Shown here: one piece after another, positions 12,274 through 25,289 of the stretch
Numbering within the stretch: the stretch's first letter is position 1
Layout: each line of letters begins with the position of its first letter
Source: Phlebotomus papatasi
Taxonomy: Eukaryota > Arthropoda > Insecta > Diptera > Psychodidae
NCBI RefSeq assembly: GCF_024763615.1
Contig: NC_077222.1
Coordinates: 45,012,001-45,076,000, forward strand
Length of the DNA stretch: 64,000 bases
Direction: 5' to 3'
Program-made: the position numbers and the translations under genes
Notes under the pieces: generated by a model
Seen by the model: the letters and a program-made list of their open reading frames with translations, nothing else
Told to the model about the DNA's origin: nothing
Databases searched by the model: none

Positions 12274-14844
12274 TTAAAGTGTCTTCAGGGTTAAATAAAA
12301 ATACACAACATTATTAATTACTTTATTATTAATTTTCTTCAATAGTTGTAAAGAATCTCAGCTAAAATCTTATGAGTTTTAATCCATGTGATAATAAAAG
12401 GTAATATCGTTTTGCCTTATTTTTCAAAGTATGAGGCGAAACGTCAGTAAAAGCCGTCCCAAGTTGTGAAGTTGGAGCACACTAATTTTCTCTCTTGCAC
12501 ACTCCTTTGGAGGCCATAGATAGCAAGGAGAGCAAGGAACGAACGAGCTGTAGTACTGAAGAAGACGAGGAATTTCGCAAATCTTGTATTTTAAGGCACA
12601 CTAAATACCCATTTGTCCGCACGTATTTCCATTCCATTAGTTATTATCTGTATAGCATCTTGCTAACTTGATGTAAATATAGCCGTTGATCGATAATGAC
12701 CCCTAATTTGTTGCTGTGTTGTCTGCGGGGCTGTCAATCGTGGACCTCTCTTCCTTCATTGTGCTCCATGGCCAGGGAGCCTTTTTTATCTCATGTGAGC
12801 CAAAGGGGAAATGATGCTTAATAGTGTTTTTTTTTTCTAAAGGTGTTCTTATTTTCTTCGTCCTTTTCGCCTCTACTGATCATGGGCCAAGAGTGAAAAG
12901 TACCAGTTGAAAGATTCTCTTTTATATTATTATTTTCTTTTATACACTTAATTTGAGTTAATCATTTTTTAATATATCTCCTTCACATTGTGCAAAGCTC
13001 CTTTCAACCAAGCACCCATCCATGAAGATTCCATCTTAATGGGACCTCCATTTAAGAGTATTTTGGAGATGTGGCTGTGGTTATGGAGATTTCAGTAACT
13101 AAATATTATCTCCTTGTTATTTCTGCACTCGGACCTTTCGTTACACCGTCATTTTCCTCCGTGGGGCTATTTAGTGAGAAAATGAAGTGAAAAAGAGGTA
13201 AAATTAAGTGGATGGCAAAACAAAAAGTTTTTACACCCTCCTTTTTCTTCTTTTTTCTGCATATGCTTAACATTTTATTTGTTCACTCGTCGTGTATATT
13301 CTTGTCTCTCGCACTAAAGCAAAGTGACCAGACTTTGTACAGACAGGATAGCATAGTGACAAAATAATTATTTTTAAATGATTTTATTGGTATTTGAGGA
13401 CGAAAAATATATATAATTTAAATCTGTACTAACAAATTATTTGTTTCTTTATGAAAATTTAAGTTGCTTTTGTTTAGTTTTTAATTCTGTTAATAATAAT
13501 AAATTTAAAAGAAAAAAAAGAAATGCATTCTGAAAATCACTGCATGCAGGGCATGCAGTCACTGCACTATACAACATTGTATTGATGACTATATATACAT
13601 TAATATAATGCATTCAGCCCTTCAGTAAAACTTTTCGCGCACTAAACAATTTTCTGTTAGAATGAAAAGAAGAAGGAGTGAAGTGAATTTCCACAAACAT
13701 CACGAGAGAACACAGTGAACATAATTATAGTCATTAATCTGCTGTTCAATTGGCTGCTAATTCTCAGTTTAGTTACGAATTCAACCCGCTGGCATGCAAT
13801 TATTACAAATTACAGCATAAAATAAACAAAACATCGCGCAATAATTTGATTTCGTTTTCTTTCCCTTTATGTGCACACTCTAACCATCTTCCACATCCAC
13901 CACCACCTACTTCATGTCTCCTCATTCACTCCCCATCTATTCTCACATCATTTTCTCAGCCTCCACTTTTGTACCAATAATGTGGCCATAGCGCAAATAA
14001 TATTGATGACTATCGCCGACACAATCATCCGTAAATATACGGTGCCCTATTTCAGATGTCTGTGTAAAAAAAATCTATTATACATTACTTATAAAAGAGT
14101 GTTTAATGTGTATAACCAACTTTAAGATTAAGAACAACATCTACAATTATCTCTATATAAAAACGAATTTTACTAACGTAATGAAATAAATCAGTTGGAA
14201 TAATGCAGTTTGTACAGTACAAGACAAGAGTGTTATGGAAAACGATTCGATATTATCGGGAAATCAGTAATCTTTATTTTCTTAGTAATCGCATTTAAAT
14301 CGTGCTCTGTTCACTTCTCAACTCGCTCATTTTCTGCACATATATTCCTCGACTGTAAATTGCCAAAGGTGAATTTCTGATCGTGGTTGAATTTGCATTT
14401 TAGACAAATTAGACATTAGCACAACCCAAATTCTCTGTGTTTCAGTTTTATTTTGCTAAAGAAATGCTTGTTAAGATGCTACTATTTCTTTGTCTTCCCG
14501 AAAAAAAAACAATATTTTTACAAATAAAAGAATGAGGTTATTTATTGGTAAATTTACTGCAAAAAAAGCTATTAAGTGTTTTTTCTTAAATAGTAAAACT
14601 TAGCTGGTTTGATCTGATTTATTTTATTTATTATTCTATGATTTTTCCTCAATGCAAAAAGTTCTTCGGCAAAAAGTCACGTGTTGCATTGACGGTTACA
14701 ATTCAAAAATTGCGCTTAAAACTTATCGAATACCACATCTTCCACATTCATCGATTGCAATGAATAAAACTCACGAATGCATGGAACACATATGAAAATT
14801 TCATGAAATGTTTCAAAACAGATTTTTGTGATTCTTCCCCATAG
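12274..14844. other. long unique region, candidate cis-regulatory DNA
   Basis: Single-copy sequence with stretches of higher complexity at about 12420-12810, 13000-13160 and 13640-14070. No splice-supported coding exon is seen; the 76- and 84-codon frames at 13750-14125 overlap in different frames and look incidental. Being non-repetitive amid dense MITEs, it may hold enhancers or an untranslated exon, possibly of Rab7 or a gene to the left (inference). Confidence 0.4.
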
Positions 14845-15700
14845 CAAAATTCCGCAAAAATTCCAATGGAAAACTTGCGTCCAAATGGCTAAATTCGCTG
14901 GAATTTGACGCTAAAATTCCACTAAGTTTTCCTATGGAATTTAAAGCCGGAAATTCCATGGAAATCATAGTGCTCCATGGAATTTACTAGTACGACATGC
15001 TGGAATTCCAGCGTTAAATTCCGCGGTATTCCGCGGAAGATTTATATGGAAACTCACACGTGAAACGTCCGCGGGATAAGCTGGAAAAAACATATGGAAA
15101 TTTCCACTATCTTTCCATAGTGTTTTATATGGATTTTTCCACTAGTTTTCTGAAATGTCAAACAAATAAAATGGTGTTGCGACAACTTTTAGAATTTGTT
15201 TCCAAACCTTCCGCAAACATTTCTAGTGATTCATGTGGCAATTATAATATAATTAATTATGCGATGCTGCGTTTCGTGTAGATAATAATGAAGTGATTAC
15301 ATTAAATAGGTCGCCAACCTAAAATAATGCTGTTTTTATGTTAATTAATATATATTTTAGGAAAAAAAATTTTTTTTAATAAAATATTTTTTTATTGCTC
15401 AAAGTGTCAATTCGTTATTGCTGGTTTATAAAAACATATTATAATCCTCGTAATCTTTGCCGTTTCTATAAAATTCGGAAGTAAAATCATGAGGTGCATG
15501 TGACAGCTTCATTTTTTCTCCATTTTATTTTGGTGGAAAAATCCACATAAATTCCACGAGCATTTCCATGGATGTATTCTATAGAAAAAATCCAGCATAA
15601 ATCCATTAAATTTTCCTTGGAACCTATTATGGAAAATTCCTATGGAATTTTTTAAGGAAAAATAGTGGAAAATTCCAAGGAATTTTTCGCTTGTTATTCC
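14845..15700. repeat. diverged repeat M rich in GGAATT/TTCCATGG words
   Basis: Two blocks at about 14845-15130 and 15520-15700 are dense in GGAATTCC, TTCCATGG and GGAAATTCC words in inverted orientation to each other. This suggests a decayed inverted-repeat transposon of about 850 bp, but exact termini and a target duplication are not visible. Confidence 0.45.
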
Positions 15701-16889
15701 TATTCCGCTTTCTTTTGCAATGGGGTTCTTCTTCACAGTCAAGCTACTCAAATATGAACAATATTTTCAAAAACGTAACAAAATACAGAATTCTTTCCCC
15801 ACTTTCCCTAAATTAAGAAAAATGACTTTAAAGATTTTATCATCATATTTTAATGATAAATAAAAAAGACTTGTTGAGGAAGTTAATATAATACGATAAT
15901 ATTGAGGAAACACCAGAGAAAATGGTATAATTGCAGATCCCACAAGGATTTTCTTCACCTCAAATTTTACATTTAGAATTCAACCGTCAGTCGTTTATAT
16001 TTAAAAAAAAACTTAACTATATTTAATTACAAAATAGAATAACTAAATAACAAAAATACAACTTCTGTTTTCATTACTCCCTTTTTATATACTATATTTA
16101 TTTTATATTTTATATATTATATATTTTTTTCATATAATATTCTAGCTAGAACTTCATAAAACTTTTTAATTAGCTGTGGTGCTGTGGTATCGGATTGAAA
16201 TTTTAGTATTGTAGCCATGCTCTTGCCCTGAAAGATTCCTTAGGGAGACCAAGGCTTATCGCGTCCAATTACCCGGCAGCGACCCAGTTTTGTGCCCCCA
16301 TTCGTACTCTTCCAGGCCATGTTACCGACTGACTGACAGTGTCGCCTGATAGCCAATCCCCCACACAGCGGGCAACAGAGCTATACCGCCAGTAAAAGGC
16401 CTTGCTTGGAGCGAGAGGCGGGAAATATGAATTTCCCGCGAATAGAGAAAGGAATCCACCAGCCGGGCTCTATTTCTCTATCAAGTGGAAAATCTCGACT
16501 ACAGTATGTTAGGTATCTGTACTTTATACCTATTAAAAAAGAAACCTTAAGTCTTTCAGCAGATACCCTTGTCTTGAGCTGTAAAAGGTTAAAGTTCGGA
16601 AGTAGACCGGCCTATATCTCTGGTCCTAATTAAAATTTGAGCTATTTTGTTTAATAGTCCATCCCCCGTGGATGCTAACCAAATGCTAAACGATTTCAAT
16701 TCGGCTGAAAATATTTGTATTTTCAGCTTAATTCTGCTAACCCTAAACGAAAATTCGCGAGGCGCAGTGCTATTTCCATATATTTGGTTAGCACTTTTCA
16801 TTCAGCGACTGCTGACCAGTCAATAATACATTTTTACTGATGGATTCAGGAAAAATATGCTGAACGGGCACCTTTTATCAGCTAACTTG
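15701..16889. other. spacer with a GC-rich island at about 16180-16480
   Basis: The first part is AT-rich. The island at 16180-16480 has much higher G+C and no repeat in this window; it could be a retroposed fragment, a SINE-like sequence or an exon of an unknown transcript. A 75-codon open frame crosses its right edge without recognisable features. Confidence 0.35.
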
Positions 16890-17076
16890 CTCGCTGTGTC
16901 TAGATAAGCACTTTCAGATGGAAGTTCAAAAATTCACGGTGTGCTACGATAGCGTAAAAATATCTCTAAATTGCCATATTTCTGCAAGTTGATCCAATGT
17001 TAGAGTATTGTAGTCTTGGCTACGAAGTTTCCAAGAGGGTTCTCTGTGTTTTCATTAGAACCGGAGATATTGGAGG
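16890..17076 (-). mobile_element. fragment of family C (C3)
   Basis: In reverse orientation it matches the part of the C elements containing the words AACTTCCATCTGAAA and GACGCTATCGCA, followed by the recurrent TTAGAACCGGAGAT. It is abutted on the right by MITE L. Confidence 0.5.
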
Positions 17077-17078
17077 TA

Positions 17079-17411
17079 CAGTAGACTCTCGCAAATTCGG
17101 CTCTTTTAAGATCGGGCTACTTTTTAATTCGAGCAGCGGTTACATTTGAAAAAAGTTTGTTGTCATTTTTCAAGTTTGATTATGATTATCAAATGAATCA
17201 AATATGCTCAAATTTGGCATGGTAGTTTTGATGTGATTTTGCATTATTGAGGGATTTTCATGCAATTTGCGTTATATATGAGTGTGTAAACTCAATATCT
17301 ATATGCACATGAATAAAAAATTGTTGCATTTCAAAAAGTTTGTCGCCCGAATTTCTGTCTAATTCGGCTGACATTTCGGTCCCATATGCCCGAATTTGAG
17401 AGAGTCTACTG
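17079..17411. mobile_element. pogo-like MITE L, 333 bp, TA-flanked
   Basis: It starts CAGTAGACTCTCGCAAATTC and ends with the inverse GAATTTGAGAGAGTCTACTG, flanked by TA. CAGT termini with a TA target are typical of pogo-type members of the Tc1/mariner superfamily (established knowledge). No open reading frame of note is present. Confidence 0.8.
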
Positions 17412-19086
17412 TACAATAAAAGTTCACGAAATTCAAACCGCCATTTGTCTGGCTTTATTCGTCCAGAGTTGACATCAGACAGATAGATAGATAAATTGGT
17501 TTATTTAGTGAATCGACACTGAGGCCATTTCCACCACAACAGTAGCACACATTTCAGTTACAATAAAGATTAGATCAGGTGCATTTTTCCAGAACTTAAT
17601 ATTAAACTAAAATGATTTTGTCTTTAAAGGAAAATATACTATATAAAAAAAAGGTGAAGGGAATGTTACAATCGTTACAACATTAAGACCTAAGAGAGTT
17701 GACAACAACAATTACAACAATAGCCGATAAAGAAATGAAATTTTTCAATGAAATATTGAGACTTTCATATGCTTAACCTGTGTTTTCTCCGCAAGAGGTC
17801 ACTGCAGTGTTGTTCGTCTCGACAATCTTGTCTACTTCGGTGGTTGTTCTTTTGTGCAAAAAAGCGTAAAATTCCATTAAAATAATCACCAATTTTTCTA
17901 CCACATCATCTAATATCAACTGGTAAGATATTGGTAAATCAAAGTGTGACTGAAAATGTGGGTTTTAACTGAAAAATAGCTAAAATGTGAACTAGTTCTT
18001 TGTGATTGACAGAGAAAATGGCGATGTTTTGTGTGTCATTTATTTGCGTATTACGATTTTCCAAACACCATCCGATTATGTCGCGATTTCCCCCAAATAA
18101 AAAACACGCCTCAAGGCAATATCCAGCTGAGTGACTCGTGCTCCACAATTACTCATTGTTTACGGGATTTTTCGCTGAGGGAAATGATAAAGATTTTTTT
18201 GGCATAAGAGTGTGAGCATAGAAAATGATTATTTCCATTGTGCTCATTTAATTCAATTAATGATTCATGGTTTTGAGTGCAGCAAACTCTTCGAAAGTCT
18301 CAATTGCATTTCAAATATTCTAATGAGCTTCAATAAGAATATTTCCATTCAATCCTGCTATCACAAAATTGAAATGTGACGGAATATTGTGGGAGCAAGT
18401 GTGTCAGTGGTGCTGAAAAATATCGTCATCTTGTTACGTCACTCCCATGGTCAGATTTTTTCAGGAAGGAAAAACAAAGAATCCATTCCTCGAGTCAAAA
18501 GTTTTCTGAGATTGTCTGCCAACATGGAGAGTTTAACAAAAGGAAATACTCAGAGAGATAATATGAGAGTTTCAGTGATAAGCACTTGAAGGCTTATGGG
18601 AAATGAGAATCTATTGTAGACCATGCCCATAAATCTTAATATTTCATCATCATCAAGGTGAATTTTTGAATTTGATTGATAGAATTACAATCAAGAATTA
18701 CAATTTTCATGGTTTTTTTCTCTAAAACTTGGTTAAAAAGTTGCCTCTTTTATGAATAAAAATAACTTTAGGTCACACGTCACATCCCTTTTATAAACAA
18801 CGTATTCTTTTTTAATAATACTTCAAACAAATTATTTCAATGATATCTTGTCCAGCAAAATAGACTGTATGCCCCTCCAAGATTTTCTGGCAAAAAATTC
18901 TAAACTTTGCGAAAAAGGATTTTATAAAAAAAAGAAAGACACGTCATAACGGTCACTTATTTTTTATTACAAAATTATATCAAACACCATTTATTTATAA
19001 AATGTACCTAAGAGAAAAAAAGAAAATTATTTTATTAAAGTGAAAACAACAACTAAACTTCTGCTTCTATCAAGTTATTTATTTTA
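17412..19086. other. unassigned spacer
   Basis: Mostly unique AT-rich sequence. Short frames of 61-69 codons at 17939-18148 and 18376-18589 have no signature. I see no repeat here. Confidence 0.4.
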
Positions 19087-19382
19087 ATGGCATCTACATA
19101 CACACTAACGAAATTTATGTCCATATTGAAGAATTTTTCCTACACAAGCGTATGGAAATTGCTTCAATATGGACTTAAATTACCTTATGTCCTCTACACA
19201 CTAGAGAAATTTCTGTCCATATTGTAACAAATTGCTTACGTTTGTGTTTGAAAAACTGTCCAACATGGACATGAATTTCTCTAGTGTGTAGAGGCCATTA
19301 ATGTTTAGAGGACATTACACAAGTGTAGGAAATTTGCTTCAATATGGAGATTTCAACATTTTTCTAGTGAGTAGAGGCCACA
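19087..19382. mobile_element. cluster of family G foldback MITEs
   Basis: CCTCTACACACTAGAGAAAT at about 19190 is inverted at about 19270-19296 as ATTTCTCTAGTGTGTAGAGG, delimiting a 110-bp unit. Similar half-units containing CTTCAATATGGA lie on both sides. The same termini recur at 47038-47640 and, weakly, near 2410. Confidence 0.65.
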
Positions 19383-19391
19383 AAGCAGTCT

Positions 19392-19600
19392 TCAGACTAG
19401 AGTTTTAACCCAGTTCCCGTATGTCTCGAAATCCTAATAGCGTGCAATTTAATTGCTTTTTGAGAGCATAATAGGTTATTTATTTTTAATAATCCAATCC
19501 TAAGTTAAATTTTCCCAAAAAAAAAACATAATTGATAAGAAATTAGAGCAGTTAAGCCATTTGGATAAGGCTTAGGTCTGAAGACCGTATAAGTCATTGA
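19392..19600 (+). mobile_element. MITE R1, about 0.2 kb
   Basis: The ends GTCTTCAGACTAGAG and GGTCTGAAGAC are inverted, with TTTAACCCAGTT just inside the left end and TTAAGCC inside the right. Related copies lie at about 25290-26137 and 48853-49060. Confidence 0.55.
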
Positions 19601-20961
19601 CAAATTAAAGTAACTAATCCTTCCTTTCCCGGCGATTATACAAAATCGTCTAGCTGCATACTGGATCATAGTTAGAATTAATTTACAAAGCCCGAGAATA
19701 TTTAACCCGACATTTTGCGAAAAAGGATTAGCTCTAACTATAATACACTCAGAGTTTAGGATCAGAGATTAGAAGTTCTTTGCGTAATTTTCCTTTACAG
19801 GGTAAATATTCTCGACAATACGTATGAACATATTTAGATCTTTACATTCTTTTACAATTACCCACAGAATTATTTGACTTGTAACAACAATAGAGACATT
19901 AAGATAAGATTTTGAAAATTAATGCCCTAAACCTTCCATTAAAATATTGTTTTTTCAATAGCTTAAAATTACTAGATATAATTTGAGATAGAATCATAGG
20001 ACAATTTTTTGTTACTTCATAAGTGCGAATACTTAATAAATTTGAATAAACAAAAACTAATTTCTCAATGCTCAGATCAAAGGGTTCAGTATTAATGGGT
20101 TATAGGGTAATGATGCAAATGTATCGGGTTTCAATCTCCTTTAGATCACTAGGAATATTTCTAGCGCATAAGATATTTTGATTGCATTCAATAAGTTTCA
20201 CTGCACTTGATTCCACGGGGCATGGAACTGACAATCCGATCCCAGTGAATGAAAAAATGGATATCCCGAAAATCTCGCTTACACGGGAAGGCCTAGTTCC
20301 TCTATGGAACATTGTGCCACCATTGTTATTATCATTTTAATTATCGTAAGATAAATTCTGTTCCGGACAAACTTATTTGAAAAGTTTGAACTTTATTTAT
20401 CTTTATTGTGGTGGTGTTTGAAGTAAGTAAGTAAGTAGTAAGTTGTTTGAATAGGAAGAGGGCACAGTAGTACAAGGGGCGTTTGCTCAAAAATATTACT
20501 CTTGTAAGAGATGTACTGTAGAATATAGGTCAGGATCATGTGATTGTCCGAATATAGTTTATGCCATCGGGCCTTTTTGTGTTAAAGATGCTACAACCTT
20601 TACCTCCCACTTAGAGGGCTGACCCATAGGGACAAGGCCGCATTCTATACCCAATTTAGGAATCCATAATGGCATGGATTTAGCCGCAAAACCAATTCAT
20701 TGTACAATTTAATTGTTTCCGATCTTTTAAATTGGTTTGTCCAGAATTCCGCTTTATAAGGAAATTTTACTCTAACCAAAGATTTGAGCTCGAGAGACGT
20801 AAATGATACTTTTGTTGTTATGTTACGCTAACACCATTATTTGAAATTAATTTATATTTGTCTAAAAAGAGACATTTTTGTACCTACATTGTGTTTTTCA
20901 AGTTTTGGTGATAATTATAGCATTGTTATGACAAAACTGTAACTATTCATCATTATAACTA
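19601..20961. other. unassigned spacer
   Basis: AT-rich sequence with a short GTAA-type run near 20420. A 70-codon minus-strand frame at 20100-20312 lacks support. No repeat family is recognised. Confidence 0.4.
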
Positions 20962-22008
20962 GGGTAAGAACTCATGATTTTGACCAGTCTGCTTATAAGC
21001 ATCGATGTTCCAAGTTTGAAGTGCGATATTTTCGATACTAATTGACTTTTTTCTTATACTCTTTTTTCCGAAGGGTTGTTTAGGAACTTGGCTAGCTATT
21101 TGTCGTCTTTTGTTTTACTAAAATAAGTTTTAATACGTTTAAAAATGAATTGATATGTAGTGGTGAATTTGACTCTTATTTTGGACAACTTGGCTGTAAA
21201 TTTAGACAGCTAATCCGCCTCAACAGGATGCCCATTGTTCTTCATTTCATGAACCAATCTTATCAAGTCCTCTTTCTGTTCATCTAAGGGAAACATAGAA
21301 TGTCACAAGAAGCCCGGAAACTTTCTATATGATTCATTAAAGTGAGTTGACTTCGGTACTCCAATTACGTGCGGATTTGCTCATTCCCTGGCCTTTCTGG
21401 GAGCATTTCAAGGCATTACTCGCTACATCTCTTTCGTAGAGATGATGCTCCTCTGTTTCTCCAGGCATTTGTCCAACCTAGTCATCACAAAAGCTAAAAC
21501 TTCACGAAATTTCGTGAGAAAAACACTTGTCCAAAATAAGGAATATCACCTCACTGGTGAATGTCTTAGAAAACTTCCCATGTTTCACACGAAAAATCTA
21601 ATTCCCAAGGCAAATCTCACTTCAGATCAAATGTACAAATCACCACTAACGTGAATCAACACAATATTCAATGAATATTCAATAATATTACTCAGAAAAA
21701 GCAAAGAAACATTGTTAGTTACTTCATCACAGCTAAATAAGACTGAAGTAAACACGAAGTTTTGTCATATTTCTCGTAAGAAAGCTCACACTGAATTTTC
21801 AACAAAGCAATTTTAACTCAAATCATATTCAAAATTTAACGTATATAGTGTTAAAGTCTTCCAAAAAGAACAAATATTTAGATAGAATTCATTATCCATC
21901 AAATATTGGTATAAAAATCCATCATTTTAATCAATTCATTTTTAATATACAATTTTATCCTCAAAGTGTCCAAAATAAGAAACTGGACAAAATTATGAGC
22001 CTTTCCCC
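20962..22008 (+). mobile_element. MITE A2, 1047 bp, TA-flanked
   Basis: Second full copy of family A, opposite in orientation to A1. It runs from GGGTAAGAACTCATGATTTT to CTTTCCCC, with TA on both sides. It lies about 0.8 kb upstream of the first Rab7 coding exon. Confidence 0.85.
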
Positions 22009-22803
22009 TATTAAATTACAATATTGAAAATTTACTGTATTTTCAATTTCATGTTAAAAAAAAATATCAGACTTGCATCGCACTACTTTAAGAATTTGAA
22101 AAAGCCTTCGAATCCGGGTTTAATCTAATCTTAAAAAATGTTTCTTTCGTTTTTTCATATTAAATAACGATTTAGAAAAAAATCTGACTATAAAATAAAA
22201 AAAAAATATATGGCAGAATATTAATTTATAAGTCTGCTCTTAAAGCTCGATTTATGCCTTGATTTATCTGAGAATTTATGGTTGTATTTAACTAAAATTA
22301 TACTGCCTTACAAAGTTAGCCTGTTTAGAAGAAATAGAGTTTACATTTGTTAATGAAAGATTTATAAATCCAGTTAAAAAAATGTATTAAGAAGTTTGAC
22401 AAAAATTAATCTTTCATCGTCAAATAGTAAATTGTGTTATAATCATGCCTTGGATCAAATGCATTAGCTGTGATTTTTCTTTTAATTGTAAAAGAAAAGG
22501 AGAAAACAAAACAAATTAGTTCAATATTTCTTCCGAAATTGAACGCCAAGGAATGGGCAAAGCGCAGTGTGAAGAAAATCAGTGCCCATATAATGTAATT
22601 AGTTGGTAGTTATGCAGTGTTAAAAGGAAATTGTGTGATTGTGTGAGTGTGGCGTGATAGCACGATTCCAAAGAATCCCTCTGATAAAAGCTGTATGACA
22701 CAGAAATGTGTGCTGACGTTTGAGATTATAGATCATGAGCAAGAATGTAATTCAATAGACGCCCCTTTGTACTATAGAATTCTTTGTTTTTTTTTGTCTG
22801 CAG
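22009..22803 (+). promoter_or_regulatory. Rab7 upstream region and 5' UTR intron end
   Basis: The sequence TTTTTTTTTTGTCTGCAG ending at 22803 is a strong 3' splice site 19 bp before the Rab7 ATG, so the 5' UTR is split and its first exon lies upstream. The GT-rich stretch at about 22540-22660 is a candidate for that exon or the promoter, but the donor site cannot be fixed from the sequence. Confidence 0.4.
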
Positions 22804-22822
22804 ATTGTGATCTCGCAAGAAG

Positions 22823-23221
22823 ATGGCCACGAGGAAGAAAGTGCTCCTGAAAGTCATCATTTTGGGTGACACGAGCGTGGGAAAGACATCCCTCATGAAT
22901 CAATATGTGAATAAACGCTTCTCGAATCAGTATAAAGCCACAATTGGGGCGGATTTTCTCACAAAGGAGGTAGTTGTGGATGATCGCATGGTGACTATGC
23001 AGATCTGGGATACAGCTGGTCAGGAAAGATTTCAGTCTCTTGGTGTTGCCTTCTATCGTGGCGCCGATTGCTGTGTGCTCGTTTTTGATGTCACAGCACC
23101 CAACACCTTCAAGAACCTCGACTCCTGGCGAGACGAGTTCCTCATTCAGGCTAGCCCCAGGGATCCCGAACACTTCCCATTCGTTGTGCTGGCCAATAAA
23201 ATCGACTTAGAAAATCGAGCT
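22823..23221 (+). CDS. Rab7: Rab7 small GTPase, first coding exon (residues 1-133)
   Basis: Rab7 is the small GTPase of late endosomes and lysosomes that drives membrane fusion and cargo maturation through effectors. This exon holds most of the G domain: P-loop GDTSVGKTS at residues 15-23, the switch I region with TIGADF, the WDTAGQERF switch II motif at about 62-70 and the guanine-specificity motif NKID at about 125-128. The ATG is the first after an acceptor at 22803. The exon ends in phase 0 at a GTAAGT donor. A 9.7 kb intron packed with transposons follows. Two further exons at 32894 and 33064 supply the C-terminus. Identity as Rab7 is certain from sequence; whether this copy makes a normal protein is doubtful because of the break in the middle exon. 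Confidence 0.97.
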
Positions 23222-23630
23222 GTAAGTTGATTACCAATTTATTCCATTCGCATGGATACTTAATATTATTCTCTTTTGCCTCTGCCCGTTGATATAACAT
23301 ATTAGCAAACAATTACCAAAGATGAGACACAACATGAGAATTTGCTGGCAAAACAAATATTGCAATACACTTACTCAGAATTTTTCATCGTAAAATTATG
23401 AATCATTGCCTCGGTCACTTTAAAATATTATTTTTATTTAAAAATTACAGTTTTCCAAATAATTTCTTTATTTAACAAATAACTATAACAGTAAAAATTG
23501 CTTAGCTTTTATAAGAAGTAAGCCTATATTGATTGTTTAAGGCTCACAAAGAACCTAATGAAATGAACACATTAGCAGAAAAACGTTTTTAATTCTATTA
23601 TAAAAAGGATTATTTTTTCATTGAATTTAA

Positions 23631-24144
23631 CCCTTTAACGACGAGATACTTTCGACGGACCGAAAATCGGCAATAAAAATTAAATCGATAAACAAAATCA
23701 ATGAAACGTCTTACATCTGACATTGGAAAATCCAAAAGATTCTGATTCGATGCATTTTTACCTCTACGAGCAATAGGGACAAAAATAACCCAAAAATTTA
23801 AATAATTTTTCTGACAATACCAATGAATAATAATTTTCAGGTCAATGAAAAATATTACGTATAAGTATTGTAGTTTCTAATCCCAAAACAGTTTGGCTTG
23901 AAAAAAATTAGAAGTACAAAAATAATTAAAATCATTTTTCAATATGGGGATTTAAAAATTCGTCATTTTTAAGGTTAAATGTTTACTATATTAGCAAATA
24001 GTTGGAAACTTGCAAAACATATCCCAGATTCCTTCAACCTTCTACTTCGCAATTACGTACAAACATAAGAAAAAAATAAGTTCAGGTAGTCAGGAAAAAA
24101 TATTTTCTTTATGGGACACCGGTGTTCCAATCGTCCTTAAAGAG
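23631..24144 (+). mobile_element. piggyBac-type MITE F2
   Basis: TTAA then CCCTTTAACGACGAG on the left; it ends ATCGTCCTTAAAGAG followed by TTAA at 24145-24148. It lacks the extra left arm of the internal hairpin seen in F1 and F3. It lies in the large Rab7 intron, head to head with F3. Confidence 0.8.
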
Positions 24145-24148
24145 TTAA

Positions 24149-25116
24149 GGACGATTGGAACACCGGTGTCCCATAAAGAAAATAATTTTTCCTGACTATC
24201 TAGAGTTATTTTTTCCTTATGTTTGTAGGGTAACAAACATAGTTGCGGCATAGTTGCGTGCAAGCGCCAAAGTCTCAAGTTTGAAATGCAATATTATTAA
24301 TACAAATTCATTTTTTTATTCCTTCTTCTTAAGGCGTGAATCTTATAGGCAGTTTATCGTCTTCATTTCACTCAAATCATTCTTATTCCTTTTTACCATA
24401 AATAAAAAATGTAGACACAGCTTTGGTGGCCTATATCGGCCACCTTCATTCTTATAGTTTCTTGCCTTCCCAGAATTTTTCCTGTGTCTTTTTCACATTA
24501 TCTCATTTGTCGAAGCGACATTTTTTGTTATTCTTTTGCATTGTATGATCTCTAGAGTATGCAAAAACTAAAAATTCATCGAAATTCGAGGAAGAAAAAA
24601 AAAGTGGCCGGAATTTGGCACACTTACCCTACGTAATTGCGAAATAGAAGGTTGAAGGAATCTAGAATATTTTTGTAAGTCTCCAGCTATTTGCTATATA
24701 GTAAATATTTAAGCTCAAAAATGGCGAACTTTTAAAATCTCAAATTCATAATAGATTTCATTTATTTTTTATACTTCCAATTTTTTTAAACAAAACCTTT
24801 TTGGCAATATATTGTAGTTTTTATTGCCAAAAGGGTTTTGCTTAAAAAAAATTGGAAGTATAAAAAATAAATAAAACCATACGTAATACTTTTTCATTAA
24901 AGTGAAAAATATTATTCATTGGTATTGTCAGAAAAATTACTTAAATTTTTAGGCTATTTTTGTCCCTATCGTATCCCTATAGAAACACAAAATACACCGA
25001 ATCAGACTCTGTTGAATTTTCCAATGTTAGATGTAAGACTTATCATTGATTATGTTTCCCAGTTTAATTTTTATTGTTGATTTTCAGTCCGTAAAAAGTG
25101 TCTCGTCGTTAAAGGG
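24149..25116 (-). mobile_element. piggyBac-type MITE F3, interrupted by MITE B2
   Basis: Inverted copy of F sharing the central TTAA with F2. It runs from GGACGATTGG to CTCGTCGTTAAAGGG followed by TTAA. Its inner end lacks the terminal CCCTTT. MITE B2 is inserted at a TA within it, at a site where F1 reads ACGTACAAACATAAGG. F2 and F3 together form a 1.5 kb palindrome interrupted by B2. Confidence 0.8.
24228..24629 (-). mobile_element. MITE B2 nested in F3
   Basis: TA-flanked B element in reverse orientation to B1, ending GGAATTTGGCACACTTACCC. The flanking F3 sequence is restored when it is removed, proving insertion into F3. Confidence 0.8.
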
Positions 25117-25289
25117 TTAATGAAACTATTTAATATACTTTTATAAATCAAAATGTTGTTGTAAATTATTTCTTAAAGATTTTCCTACTAAAAGTGTTTA
25201 CGGTTCTCAGATTTGAAGCAAGTATGGCAATTTTCAGAACTGGCCAATGGCTAAATATTCATTTTTAAGGAAAGTTCATTACATGGGCT

